Shown: positions 1 to 6,048, numbered from the stretch's first letter. The stretch: DNA of 28,549 bases from UMGS755 sp045602005 (GCA_045602005.1 JAZSAS010000048.1:1-28549), one strand, 5' to 3'. The notes: generated by a model not told the origin, from the letters alone. Made by a program: numbers and translations.

Positions 1-266
1 TTCAGCTTATGCCTTATGGTCACGTGGTGGTTGAATTTGAAACTTCCTTTACCGAAACAGGCATTAACCAGACCCTTCTCACCGTGAATTTGACTGCCAC
101 CACACAGATAGGAATCATTTTGCCCAGCGTGAATATGACAACTAAAGTTGCCACAACCATGCCAGTTACACAAACTGTTATAGTAGGAAAAATACCGGAT
201 AATTATGTACACATCGGTGAGCTTGGGGAAAACTACGAAAGCGATGTGCTGGATATCATCGGGTAA
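1..266 (+). CDS. yunB: Sporulation protein YunB, C-terminal part (5' end outside window)
   Basis: The open frame enters from before base 1 (codons CAG CTT ATG from base 3) and stops at TAA 264-266, so the Met at base 9 is internal. The visible C-terminal ~87 residues carry the typical YunB pattern: an E(T/F)SFTxxGINQT segment, a beta-rich stretch with IILPSVN and TTMPVTQTVIVGKIP, then PDNYVHI. YunB is a conserved protein of endospore formers expressed in the mother cell; its biochemical role is not established. The gene converges on ychF, and a hairpin at 291-315 separates them. Assignment rests on recalled family similarity of the C-terminus; the N-terminal membrane segment cannot be seen. 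Confidence 0.8.
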   Translation, partial: QLMPYGHVVVEFETSFTETGINQTLLTVNLTATTQIGIILPSVNMTTKVATTMPVTQTVIVGKIPDNYVHIGELGENYESDVLDIIG

Positions 267-290
267 TAATCGAAGTAATAGAAGAAAACA

Positions 291-315
291 AAATCCCCCG
301 TTATGCGGGGGATTT
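291..315. terminator. Bidirectional Rho-independent terminator between yunB and ychF
   Basis: A perfect 10-bp stem (291-300 with 306-315) with a 5-nt loop. Read on the minus strand it is followed by a T-rich tail (TGTTTTC), so it suits ychF best. The plus-strand tail for yunB is weak. Confidence 0.75.
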
Positions 316-318
316 AGA

Positions 319-1416
319 TTAAACATTAAAGCGAAAGAGAACCACGTCACCGTCAGCCATGACGTATTCCTTGCCCTCTGACCGGACTAAACCCTTCTCC
401 TTGGCTGCTGTCATGCTGCCGCACTCCATCAAGTCATGATAAGCCACAACCTCAGCACGGATAAAACCTTTTTCAAAATCGGTATGGATTTTTCCGGCCG
501 CACCGGGTGCCTTGGTGCCCTGGGTAATGGTCCAAGCACGAACCTCCGGCTCGCCGGCGGTTAAGTAGCTGATGAGACCCAAAAGCTTATAGCTTTTTTT
601 CACCAACCGGTCAAGGCCAGATTCGGAAATGCCCAGCTCGTTTAAAAACTCTAATTTTTCCTCCGGCTCCAGTGCTGACACATCCTCTTCTATTTTGGCG
701 GAAATCGGCATAACCTCAGAGCCTTCTTTTGCTGCCATTTCTGTGAGTTCTTTAACCATTTCATTATTTTCAATGCCACCTAAAAAATCATCTTCAGAAA
801 CATTGGCTGCATATAAAACCGGTTTTAAGGTCAAAAGGGGTAAATCCCGCAAAAGCTCCGCTTCCTCTTCAGAAAAACCTCTGGCACGAGCAGGCTGTCC
901 ACCCTCTAAGAGCGTTTTTAATTCTTCTAACAAGGAAAGCTCCTGCTGATATTTCTTCTCGCCGGATTTCATCATTTTCTTGGTTCTGTCAATGCGTTTT
1001 TCCAGCATTTCCAAATCAGCAAAAATCAGCTCCAGTTGAATGGTCTCCACATCCCGCAGCGGCGACACAGAGCCTTCTACATGGACAATATTATCATCCT
1101 GAAAGCAACGCACCACGTGCACAATGGCATCAACCTCACGGATGTGGGACAAAAATTTATTACCAAGACCCTCACCCCGGCTGGCGCCCTTAACCAAACC
1201 TGCAATATCCACAAACTCAATAACTGCATGGGTCACTTTTTGAGGATGATACATCTCAGCCAGTGCATCTAGGCGTTCATCCGGCACCGGCACCACGCCC
1301 ACGTTGGGTTCAATGGTGCAAAAAGGATAATTGGCTGATTCCGCACCTGCCTGTGTGATTGCATTAAATAAGGTGGACTTACCTACGTTAGGCAGTCCCA
1401 CTATACCTAATTTCAT
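319..1416 (-). CDS. ychF: Redox-regulated ATPase YchF (Obg-like, OLA1 family)
   Basis: At 365 aa this is full length for YchF. The N-terminus has the G1/Walker A motif GLPNVGKST, then DIAGLVKGAS (G3). The G4 position reads NVSE instead of NKxD, which is the family hallmark that makes YchF prefer ATP to GTP. A coiled-coil insertion (residues ~125-170, EMLEKRIDRTKK) and a C-terminal TGS domain (WTITQGTKAPGAAGKIHTDFEKGF) follow. YchF binds ribosomes and is linked to stress and translation quality control. The SD AAGGAG lies 12 nt before the ATG. The best promoter sits in the 3' end of the upstream fic gene (1551-1579), giving a leader of ~130 nt. The 140 bases between the genes contain no other recognisable feature. 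Confidence 0.95.
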   Translation of the reverse strand: MKLGIVGLPNVGKSTLFNAITQAGAESANYPFCTIEPNVGVVPVPDERLDALAEMYHPQKVTHAVIEFVDIAGLVKGASRGEGLGNKFLSHIREVDAIVHVVRCFQDDNIVHVEGSVSPLRDVETIQLELIFADLEMLEKRIDRTKKMMKSGEKKYQQELSLLEELKTLLEGGQPARARGFSEEEAELLRDLPLLTLKPVLYAANVSEDDFLGGIENNEMVKELTEMAAKEGSEVMPISAKIEEDVSALEPEEKLEFLNELGISESGLDRLVKKSYKLLGLISYLTAGEPEVRAWTITQGTKAPGAAGKIHTDFEKGFIRAEVVAYHDLMECGSMTAAKEKGLVRSEGKEYVMADGDVVLFRFNV

Positions 1417-1550
1417 TATATATCACATCTCCTTGATTTATCAGTATTTTCAGAGTTTTTTATGTAGTTACTTCGCCATTGTTACACCATAAACTGTAAT
1501 TATTCTTCGTTTACATTGAAAACAAATAAGAAGGCAAAGCAACTTGAAAT

Positions 1551-1579
1551 ATTATATCACATCGCCCCAACTTTATCAA
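1551..1579 (-). promoter_or_regulatory. Sigma-A type promoter for ychF, inside the 3' end of fic
   Basis: On the minus strand: -35 TTGATA (1574-1579), a 17-nt spacer, -10 TATAAT (1551-1556) with an extended TGA before it. The -35 and spacer lie in the last codons and stop of fic, so ychF has its own start of transcription. Confidence 0.65.
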
Positions 1580-2462
1580 GTCTGAAATATTTAAGAATTT
1601 CATAAAACTTATCCTGACAGGAAAGAACTGTATCGCGCAAAAAACCTTTTTCTGTGTTCCATTCTTTTAAACCTCTGTAATAAAACACTTTATGTTGTTC
1701 GTCAATTATAAAAGGGGTGATATTATGTTTAAGGCATTCCTTGAACATAATCAGTCTGCCGACACGTCCGTTGCCATCCTGGAAGGGGTGTATGCGTTCA
1801 AACTGAACGTGGAAATCAATAATATCATCTAAAGTTACTTGTTTTTTGGAATTATACACATCTAAAAGCTTTCTAATTTCGGTGTGAACATTTTCGGGGA
1901 GTACCGTTTCCATTCCGCCGACTTCATTGGGAAGCTTTTTATAATCACCAACTTTGAACCAATCTTTTCTGCTGTCGCCTGTGCCGCTTTTTAATATGCG
2001 ATGTAATTCCTTTATATATTTTTCCGAAAGCTCATATTTAGCATTGTCAATAACAGAGTCTATGCATCTAAAATGGTTTGTGGTTTCTACAATGTCGTCC
2101 ACATTCACACTTTCATTTGTTATGCCAATGGTGTTGGTTTCGAAAATATACCTTGTCTGGTCGTGGGTGAGGCGACTGCCTTCGATATGGTTTGAATTAT
2201 ATGTCAAATCGATTTGTATACGATGATAGATTCCGCCTGAAAGCTTGCTGTCTTTTTGCTCTTTTAATATATCAAGAAGTGTCTGAGGCTTACTTGACTT
2301 TCTTTTTGCCCGCTTAGGTTTTTCGCTATCCTCAGGAATGTTCCATGTTTTGCCCGTTAAAAAAGCTCCGGGAATTTTACCGTCTGCACAATATTTTCGC
2401 ACGCTTCTGTCTGTTAAATTCCATTTTTTTGCCATCTCTGCAACTGATAAATACTTCATCAT
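1557..2462 (-). CDS. Fic domain protein with N-terminal HTH (class II, self-inhibited AMPylator type)
   Basis: 301 aa. Residues ~4-45 form an excisionase/MerR-like helix-turn-helix (SVAEMAKKWNLTDRSVRKYC). A Fic fold follows, with the complete active-site motif HPFQDGNGRVGR at 225-236. Fic enzymes usually transfer AMP from ATP to a protein hydroxyl. An N-terminal inhibitory motif S-x-x-x-E-G is present at 90-95 (SNHIEG), which places it in class II and predicts auto-inhibition through Glu94. The target is unknown. SD AAGGAG lies 8 nt before the first of two consecutive ATGs. The gene has its own promoter and sits alone between the core infC operon and ychF; its A+T-rich codon use suggests acquisition (inference). 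HTH-Fic proteins may autoregulate. Confidence 0.88.
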   Translation of the reverse strand: MMKYLSVAEMAKKWNLTDRSVRKYCADGKIPGAFLTGKTWNIPEDSEKPKRAKRKSSKPQTLLDILKEQKDSKLSGGIYHRIQIDLTYNSNHIEGSRLTHDQTRYIFETNTIGITNESVNVDDIVETTNHFRCIDSVIDNAKYELSEKYIKELHRILKSGTGDSRKDWFKVGDYKKLPNEVGGMETVLPENVHTEIRKLLDVYNSKKQVTLDDIIDFHVQFERIHPFQDGNGRVGRLIMFKECLKHNITPFIIDEQHKVFYYRGLKEWNTEKGFLRDTVLSCQDKFYEILKYFRLDKVGAM

Positions 2463-2490
2463 AATTGTCTCCTTGTCACTATCTGTATAT

Positions 2491-2519
2491 AGTATAACAC
2501 ATTACAGGAAAAATATCAA
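2491..2519 (-). promoter_or_regulatory. Promoter for the fic gene
   Basis: Minus strand: -35 TTGATA (2514-2519), exactly 17 nt, -10 TATACT (2491-2496). It lies ~30 nt before the fic start, which leaves a very short leader. Confidence 0.7.
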
Positions 2520-2585
2520 TATTTTTATATCGTAAAATTCTATCTTATTTTTCCTATAAGAGAATTTTATTTTCCTCGAAAATAC

Positions 2586-2616
2586 AAAAACTGCAACTTT
2601 GAAAGTCACAGTTTTT
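2586..2616. terminator. Symmetric hairpin with T-runs upstream of fic
   Basis: AAAAACTG (2586-2593) pairs with CAGTTTTT (2609-2616), with a few more inner pairs. Each strand ends in a T-run, so it could terminate either way. No gene ends next to it. Together with 2717-2754 it leaves ~100 bases (2617-2716) in which I see no gene, only a doubled TTTACACCA motif at 2670-2690. Confidence 0.45.
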
Positions 2617-2716
2617 ATGAAAAATTATTTAGTTGCATTTGGCTCTTTTTCTGAATTAAATATTGATTCTTTACACCACGTTTACACCATTTCTGCCGCT
2701 CCCACGGCTCGACTTT

Positions 2717-2754
2717 AGTAAAAAGGGGCTTTCACTAAAACTAGCAAAAACCCT
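2717..2754 (-). terminator. Probable terminator of the infC-rpmI-rplT operon
   Basis: Starting 27 nt after the rplT stop, the minus strand can fold GGGTTTT with AAAGCCC (one G.T pair) plus an inner CTA/TAG pairing, followed by CTTTTTA. The stem is modest, but the position is right. Confidence 0.5.
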
Positions 2755-2780
2755 CTTTATGTTCTATTGAATTTTTTCTC

Positions 2781-3134
2781 TTACAGGCTTGCCTTGGCTT
2801 TTTCAACCAGTGCTGCAAAAGCTTCTTTATCGCTAACTGCGATTTCTGCCAACATCTTTCTGTTCATTTCAATGCCGGCCTTTTTCAAACCATTCATAAA
2901 GGTTGAATAGTTCATTCCGTTCATCTTAGCCTGTGCGCTGATTCTGGAAATCCACAGACGGCGGAAATCACGTTTCTTCTGCTTTCTGCCAACATAAGCA
3001 TAAGAAAGAGACTTCATAACGGCCTGTTTTGCTGTTCTAAACAGCTTGCTCTTGCCGCCTCTGTAGCCCTTTGCCAGCTTCAGGACTCTTTTATGTCTTT
3101 TGCGTGTATTTAAAGCGCCTTTCACTCTTGCCAT
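2781..3134 (-). CDS. rplT: 50S ribosomal protein L20
   Basis: 117 aa, the usual length, basic throughout. It begins ARVKGALNTRKRHKRVLKLAKGYRG and contains the conserved RKQKKRDFRRLWISRISAQ segment. L20 binds 23S rRNA early in large-subunit assembly and, in Firmicutes, also binds the leader of its own operon to repress it. SD AGGAGGT precedes the ATG. It is the last gene of infC-rpmI-rplT, 38 nt after rpmI. The leader upstream of infC (3939-4092) is the likely site of L20 feedback. Confidence 0.98.
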   Translation of the reverse strand: MARVKGALNTRKRHKRVLKLAKGYRGGKSKLFRTAKQAVMKSLSYAYVGRKQKKRDFRRLWISRISAQAKMNGMNYSTFMNGLKKAGIEMNRKMLAEIAVSDKEAFAALVEKAKASL

Positions 3135-3172
3135 TTTTTATACCTCCTGAATTTTCTCTCAATCGTAATTGC

Positions 3173-3370
3173 TTATTTGTAGGGAATCAGCTTTTTGATG
3201 ACCTTGGCATTTGCATCACAAGCATAGGCGCCCTTTCTCAAAAGACGCTTTCTCTTTGTAGACTTCTTTGTCAAAATGTGGCTCTTAAATGCGTGCTTCA
3301 TCTTAATTTTACCGCTCTTTGTCACCTTGAACCGTTTTGCTGAAGCCCTGTGTGTTTTAATCTTAGGCAT
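3173..3370 (-). CDS. rpmI: 50S ribosomal protein L35
   Basis: 65 aa, highly basic. It starts PKIKTHRASAKRFKVTKSGKIK and has the conserved KSTKRKRLLRK core, all typical of L35. SD AAGGAG is placed normally before the ATG. It lies 46 nt downstream of infC and 38 nt upstream of rplT, the standard order of this operon. Confidence 0.97.
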   Translation of the reverse strand: MPKIKTHRASAKRFKVTKSGKIKMKHAFKSHILTKKSTKRKRLLRKGAYACDANAKVIKKLIPYK

Positions 3371-3416
3371 AATTTGGTACTCCTTCCACTCTGTAAATAT
3401 TAAATAATGTACTGAT

Positions 3417-3938
3417 TCAGTCCTTTTTTGTCACGGGGGAAATCATCAGGCTCATGCTTCTACCTTCCAGCTTGGGGGGCTTGTCGGAAGAACCATACTC
3501 CGACAGGGCATCCCGAAAACGCTCCAAGGTTTTAGCGCCCAGTGCCGAATGGTGAATTTCTCTTCCCCGGAACCGGATTGAAACCTTAACCTTATCTCCA
3601 TCCTGCAAAAACTTTTTAGCATGATTAATCTTTGTATCAAAATCATGGTCATCAATGGAGGGAGAAATACGAAGCTCCTTCACACTCATGGTTTTCTGAT
3701 TCTTTTTCGCTTCTTTATCACGCTTTGCCAGCTCGAATTTATACTTTCCGTAATCCATGATTTTACAAACCGGTGGCTCTGCCTTGGGTGCGATTAAAAC
3801 CAAATCCAGATTTTTTTGATACGCAAGATCAAGGGCTGCTGCGCTGTCCATAATGCCCAGCTGTTCTCCTTCTGGGCCAACCAGACGGACCTGTGCGGCT
3901 CTGATCTCTTCATTAATCCTCATTTCTTGCTTACTAAT
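3417..3938 (-). CDS. infC: Translation initiation factor IF-3, with an AUU start codon
   Basis: IF-3 N domain (INEEIRAAQVRLVG...LGIM), basic linker (DRDKEAKKNQ-like region around residues 75-90) and C domain (VKELRISPSIDDHDF, VKVSIRFRGREI). It binds the 30S subunit and proofreads the initiator tRNA and start codon. Start choice: the first ATG (3921-3923) has no SD at a useful distance, because GGAGGT (3948-3953) lies 24 nt away. Five codons upstream in frame is ATT (3936-3938), exactly 9 nt from that SD, giving an N-terminus (M)ISKQEMRINEE and 173 aa, which fits Clostridia IF-3 proteins. An AUU start is the known autoregulatory feature of infC: IF-3 discriminates against its own start. If the ATG were used, the gene would be 3417-3923 and 168 aa. 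Confidence 0.95.
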   Translation of the reverse strand: MSKQEMRINEEIRAAQVRLVGPEGEQLGIMDSAAALDLAYQKNLDLVLIAPKAEPPVCKIMDYGKYKFELAKRDKEAKKNQKTMSVKELRISPSIDDHDFDTKINHAKKFLQDGDKVKVSIRFRGREIHHSALGAKTLERFRDALSEYGSSDKPPKLEGRSMSLMISPVTKKD

Positions 3939-4092
3939 GTTTGAAGCACCTCCATAAAAGTTTTTCAGGTTTTATCCCGTAGGACAAAAAAAGCGGACAG
4001 GCAAACCCGTCCGCAAATACACTTACAAAAAGCATATTGACCATTGAGGCTTTGCCTGATGGTGGAAAACAAATGTTTCCGCTTACTAATTC
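3939..4092 (-). promoter_or_regulatory. Attenuator leader of the infC operon (L20-leader type)
   Basis: About 150 nt lie between the predicted transcription start (~4092) and the infC start. In transcript order: a small hairpin (GGAAA/TTTCC, ~4064-4080), a hairpin with CCAT/ATGG and AGGC/GCCT arms (4041-4062), then an intrinsic terminator (3986-4014). The 5' arm of the second hairpin contains CAGGCAAA (4051-4058), perfectly complementary to TTTGCCTG (3998-4005) inside the terminator stem, so it can act as antiterminator. Firmicutes L20 leaders work in this way: L20 binding favours the terminator. The location before infC-rpmI-rplT supports this. That L20 is the ligand here is inference from family knowledge. 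Confidence 0.75.
3986..4014 (-). terminator. Intrinsic terminator in the infC leader (attenuator)
   Basis: Minus strand: GCGGACGGG pairs with CCTGTCCGC (9 bp, 4-nt loop; 3993-4014), followed immediately by seven T (3986-3992). It lies before the gene, so it works as an attenuator rather than an operon end. Confidence 0.85.
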
Positions 4093-4098
4093 CATTGT

Positions 4099-4127
4099 AT
4101 TATATCACACAGATTTCTTTTTGTCAA
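4099..4127 (-). promoter_or_regulatory. Promoter of the infC-rpmI-rplT operon
   Basis: Minus strand: consensus -35 TTGACA (4122-4127), 17-nt spacer, -10 TATAAT (4099-4104) with extended TGA. A perfect sigma-A type promoter, as expected for a ribosomal operon. Confidence 0.85.
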
Positions 4128-4222
4128 GAGGTATTTAAAAAAATTATAATTTCAAAAAAATAATGTTGTATAACCACTCTTCTGCAGAGCACAACAGAAC
4201 CGACCCTTATGTCCACTTAGTC

Positions 4223-4261
4223 CAAGTCTGCTTATGACAAAAAATGTACGTCCCCTTTTGT
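4223..4261 (+). repeat. Detached copy of the RAYT element's right terminal repeat
   Basis: These 39 bases match 5970-6008 with one mismatch (C at 4231, T at 5978). The copy contains the TGACAAAAAATGTACGTCCC core and one CCCCTTTTGT unit, in the same orientation as the right end. It lies in a 410-base stretch without genes (3939-4348); the rest of that stretch is the infC promoter and leader, with nothing recognisable at 4262-4348. Confidence 0.85.
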
Positions 4262-4348
4262 AGAAATATTATACCAATTATTTACTTATACTTCAATATT
4301 TTAAAGAAAATCATACTAATTTGTTAAATCCACTATATATACGCTGAA

Positions 4349-4783
4349 TTATTTATAGATTTCCTGATCACCTATATATTTATCAACAAATCTCCATCTT
4401 GCTTTTCCTGCACATAACCATGTTCCTTCATACTGTTCTCTTTGTGTTTCAAACAAATCTGAATCACTCCAATAAATTTTCCCGTTTTCAAAAAACATAG
4501 ACGCATCAAGTATTTCACAAGTATATGCTTGATTAACTGGCTTTAGATTTAATGATTCTAAACATGAAAATTCCAGTTCTACAACAGGATTATCTTCACT
4601 TTGTCTTTGAAATAAAATCAATAACTTTCTTTGAGTATTTATAGGATTCATTGATAAATCTTTGTTGACAAAAGCCCCACTAATGTATCTCAACTCTTTC
4701 AAACAACAGTCATGAAATCCATCATATAATTCAACAAAATAAGTTAAATCCTTATCTGTAATAATTTCATTCCATACTGACAT
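4349..4783 (-). CDS. Hypothetical protein, probable immunity protein of a polymorphic toxin cassette
   Basis: 144 aa from the ATG at 4781-4783, chosen because GGAGG lies 8 nt upstream; the frame is open further, but no better start is visible. The soluble, acidic protein has no signal or membrane segment. It begins SVWNEIITDKDLTYFVELYDGFHDCC and has repeated beta-rich segments and several Trp near the end (GTWLCAGKARWRFVDKY). I cannot name a family with certainty, but similar small WNxIxxDxDL...FHD proteins occur in Firmicutes. It lies 22 nt downstream of a toxin-tip fragment, the usual toxin-immunity order, so an immunity role is inferred. Low G+C compared with its neighbours. Confidence 0.6.
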   Translation of the reverse strand: MSVWNEIITDKDLTYFVELYDGFHDCCLKELRYISGAFVNKDLSMNPINTQRKLLILFQRQSEDNPVVELEFSCLESLNLKPVNQAYTCEILDASMFFENGKIYWSDSDLFETQREQYEGTWLCAGKARWRFVDKYIGDQEIYK

Positions 4784-4805
4784 TTTATAAACCTCCAATT
4801 CAAAT

Positions 4806-5150
4806 TTAATTTCCCGGAAGATCAACCGGAACCCCATAATAATATCCAGCAAGTTCAACTATGGTAATTAATCCTCCTAACAATGCTGCTCCCCAAGAAA
4901 ACTCACTCGGAACAGGTTGTGCCGGACCTCGCACTCCATCTTTCCATTCATGTTCATGTGGAAATTCGTGGTTAGCACCACCATGATTATAATCTCTATC
5001 CTTAACAGGTTGACCATCAGGTCCATATTCTCTTTCTTGTTTTACACTTCCATCAGGATTATATATTTTTCCTGTCGAATTAGGTTTCCCTGACAAAGGT
5101 AAACTATTTGCCAAAGCAATTGATATTGGATGTGCTTTATCATATGACAC
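4806..5150 (-). pseudogene. Orphan C-terminal fragment of a polymorphic (Rhs/WXG-type) toxin
   Basis: A 114-codon frame. Its middle, GKPNSTGKIYNPDGSVKQ then REYGPDGQPVKDRDYNHGG and HEFPHEHEWKDGVRG, resembles the extreme C-terminal tips of Rhs/YD-repeat and related secreted toxins. The last ~25 residues (SWGAALLGGLITIVELAGYYYGV) are hydrophobic. No full toxin gene is present. The only upstream start is a GTG at 5148-5150 inside the RAYT terminal repeat, and the frame continues through that repeat to a stop at 5199-5201 in the transposase gene. The coding part has therefore lost its 5' end where the element begins. It may be silent, or a displaced tip used by recombination with a complete toxin gene elsewhere (inference). 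Confidence 0.6.
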
Positions 5151-5187
5151 AAGGGGACGGACACAAGGGGACGTACATTTTTTGTCA
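5147..5187 (-). repeat. Left terminal repeat of the RAYT element
   Basis: Contains two ACACAAGGGGACG units (5147-5159, 5161-5173), then the inverted core ending TTTTTTGTCA at 5187. The transposase stop codon TGA (5185-5187 on the minus strand) is formed by the first bases of the core, so the gene ends exactly at the element end. Confidence 0.85.
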
Positions 5188-5922
5188 ACATTTGTGTATC
5201 ACCCCTCTTGATATTCCTGTCAATCTCTCTAATTGTCGAATTGAATATTCCTTCTTTAATTCATTAAGAACACTATTCCTCTCACTTTTTTCTAATTTGC
5301 ATATGTCTTTCACATCTATATTATGTGTTTTAAGTATCTTTCTCCTAACCTCATCATCCGTTATTTTTAACTTGTCGTCAACTATAAAAATTGAATTTTC
5401 ATTTTGCTGATGAAATTCTTCAAACTCTTTTTTGCTAATCATTTGTAATACAAAATCTTTATCTGTAAGTCCTTCTTTATCAGATGTGTAATCTCTATAA
5501 CTTGACCATTCGTAATTTGCAACATCGGCCACCAAATTAGCCTTGACAGGGTTTTGATGTATATATCTTACTACAGACAAAAAATATTCATCTACTTCAA
5601 TCGGCTTACTCTTATACCTGTTTGCAATTAGTGCACCACTTCTCTTATATTTTACATTATACCATCTTGCATATTTTGTTAATACCCGTTTCATAATTAA
5701 TGATATATCACCCATATTATGTTCTCTTAATAAGATGTGAACGTGGTTGCTCATAAAACAGTATACATATATATTATAATCCATTTCCTTTTTTAAGTCT
5801 AACAATATACTCTTCAGTTTTATGTAATCTTCCTGCTCTTCAAATATATTTTGTCTATTTACTCCTCGAAAAACAATGTGATATAATCCGTTTTCGCTGA
5901 TTTCTCTGGCTAACCTTGCCAT
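5185..5922 (-). CDS. REP-associated tyrosine transposase (RAYT, Y1/HUH family)
   Basis: 245 aa. It begins MARLAREISENGLYHIVFRGVN, typical of the Y1_Tnp superfamily. The HUH metal site is NHVHILL (His60, His62) and the likely nucleophile is Tyr120 in VVRYIHQNPVKANLV; both positions resemble those of E. coli TnpA-REP. Such enzymes nick and join single-stranded DNA at REP-like hairpins. The C-terminal ~50 residues (SIRQLERLTGISRGVI) form an HTH like the DnaA C-terminal domain, frequent in Firmicutes members. GAGGTG lies 6 nt before the ATG. No frameshift or missing catalytic residue is visible, so it may be active. Its stop codon lies in the left terminal repeat. The promoter -35 touches the right repeat. 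Confidence 0.9.
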   Translation of the reverse strand: MARLAREISENGLYHIVFRGVNRQNIFEEQEDYIKLKSILLDLKKEMDYNIYVYCFMSNHVHILLREHNMGDISLIMKRVLTKYARWYNVKYKRSGALIANRYKSKPIEVDEYFLSVVRYIHQNPVKANLVADVANYEWSSYRDYTSDKEGLTDKDFVLQMISKKEFEEFHQQNENSIFIVDDKLKITDDEVRRKILKTHNIDVKDICKLEKSERNSVLNELKKEYSIRQLERLTGISRGVIHKC

Positions 5923-5943
5923 TTAAATCACCTCTTTTATCAG

Positions 5944-5972
5944 ATTATATCACATTTTTCTCTGTTATTCAA
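5944..5972 (-). promoter_or_regulatory. Promoter of the RAYT gene
   Basis: Minus strand: -35 TTGAAT (5967-5972), 17-nt spacer, -10 TATAAT (5944-5949) with extended TGA. The -35 shares its edge with the conserved right terminal repeat beginning at 5970. Confidence 0.7.
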
Positions 5973-6008
5973 GTCTGTTTATGACAAAAAATGTACGTCC
6001 CCTTTTGT
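5970..6008 (+). repeat. Right terminal repeat of the RAYT element
   Basis: Contains CAAGTCTGTTTATGAC followed by the AAAAAATGTACGTCCCC core. The core is the exact reverse complement of the left end, and the whole 39 bases recur at 4223-4261 with one difference. Confidence 0.9.
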
Positions 6009-6048
6009 CCCCTTTTGTCCCCTTTTGTCCCCTTTTGTCCCCTTTTGT
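5999..6048 (+). repeat. Five tandem copies of the 10-mer CCCCTTTTGT
   Basis: Five exact head-to-tail units run from 5999 to 6048; a sixth is lost after the final T. The first unit is part of the terminal repeat, so this looks like expansion of the element's end. From 6049 to 6251 I see no gene, only a perfect 18-bp AT palindrome at 6105-6122. Confidence 0.95.

Larger units (their letters stand above)
5147..6048. mobile_element. RAYT/IS200-like single-strand transposase element with inverted terminal repeats
   Basis: One HUH/Y1 transposase gene framed by inverted copies of a TGACAAAAAATGTACGTCCC core (left, inverted, 5168-5187; right 5982-6001). Outside each core lies a short direct repetition: two ACACAAGGGGACGG/T units on the left and five CCCCTTTTGT units on the right. 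REP-associated tyrosine transposases are known to recognise palindromic REP-like repeats next to their own gene, and this layout fits. Exact ends and mobility are unknown. Confidence 0.7.

Noticed and set aside
2617..2716. Remnant of a tRNA 3' end or integrase gene (attachment site) beside fic
   Set aside because: The GTCGAGCC...GAGCGGC stretch looks slightly like a T arm but does not fold into a tRNA end, and the TTTACACCA similarity to 1480-1495 is too short to call an att pair.
4784..4858. Longer N-terminus for the immunity-like protein (extra 25 residues)
   Set aside because: It would overlap the toxin fragment and has no SD; GGAGG sits 8 nt before the ATG at 4783.
5999..6048. Possible CRISPR-like array
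   Set aside because: The units are 10 bases head to tail with no spacers, and they extend the terminal repeat of the transposase element; no cas gene is present.
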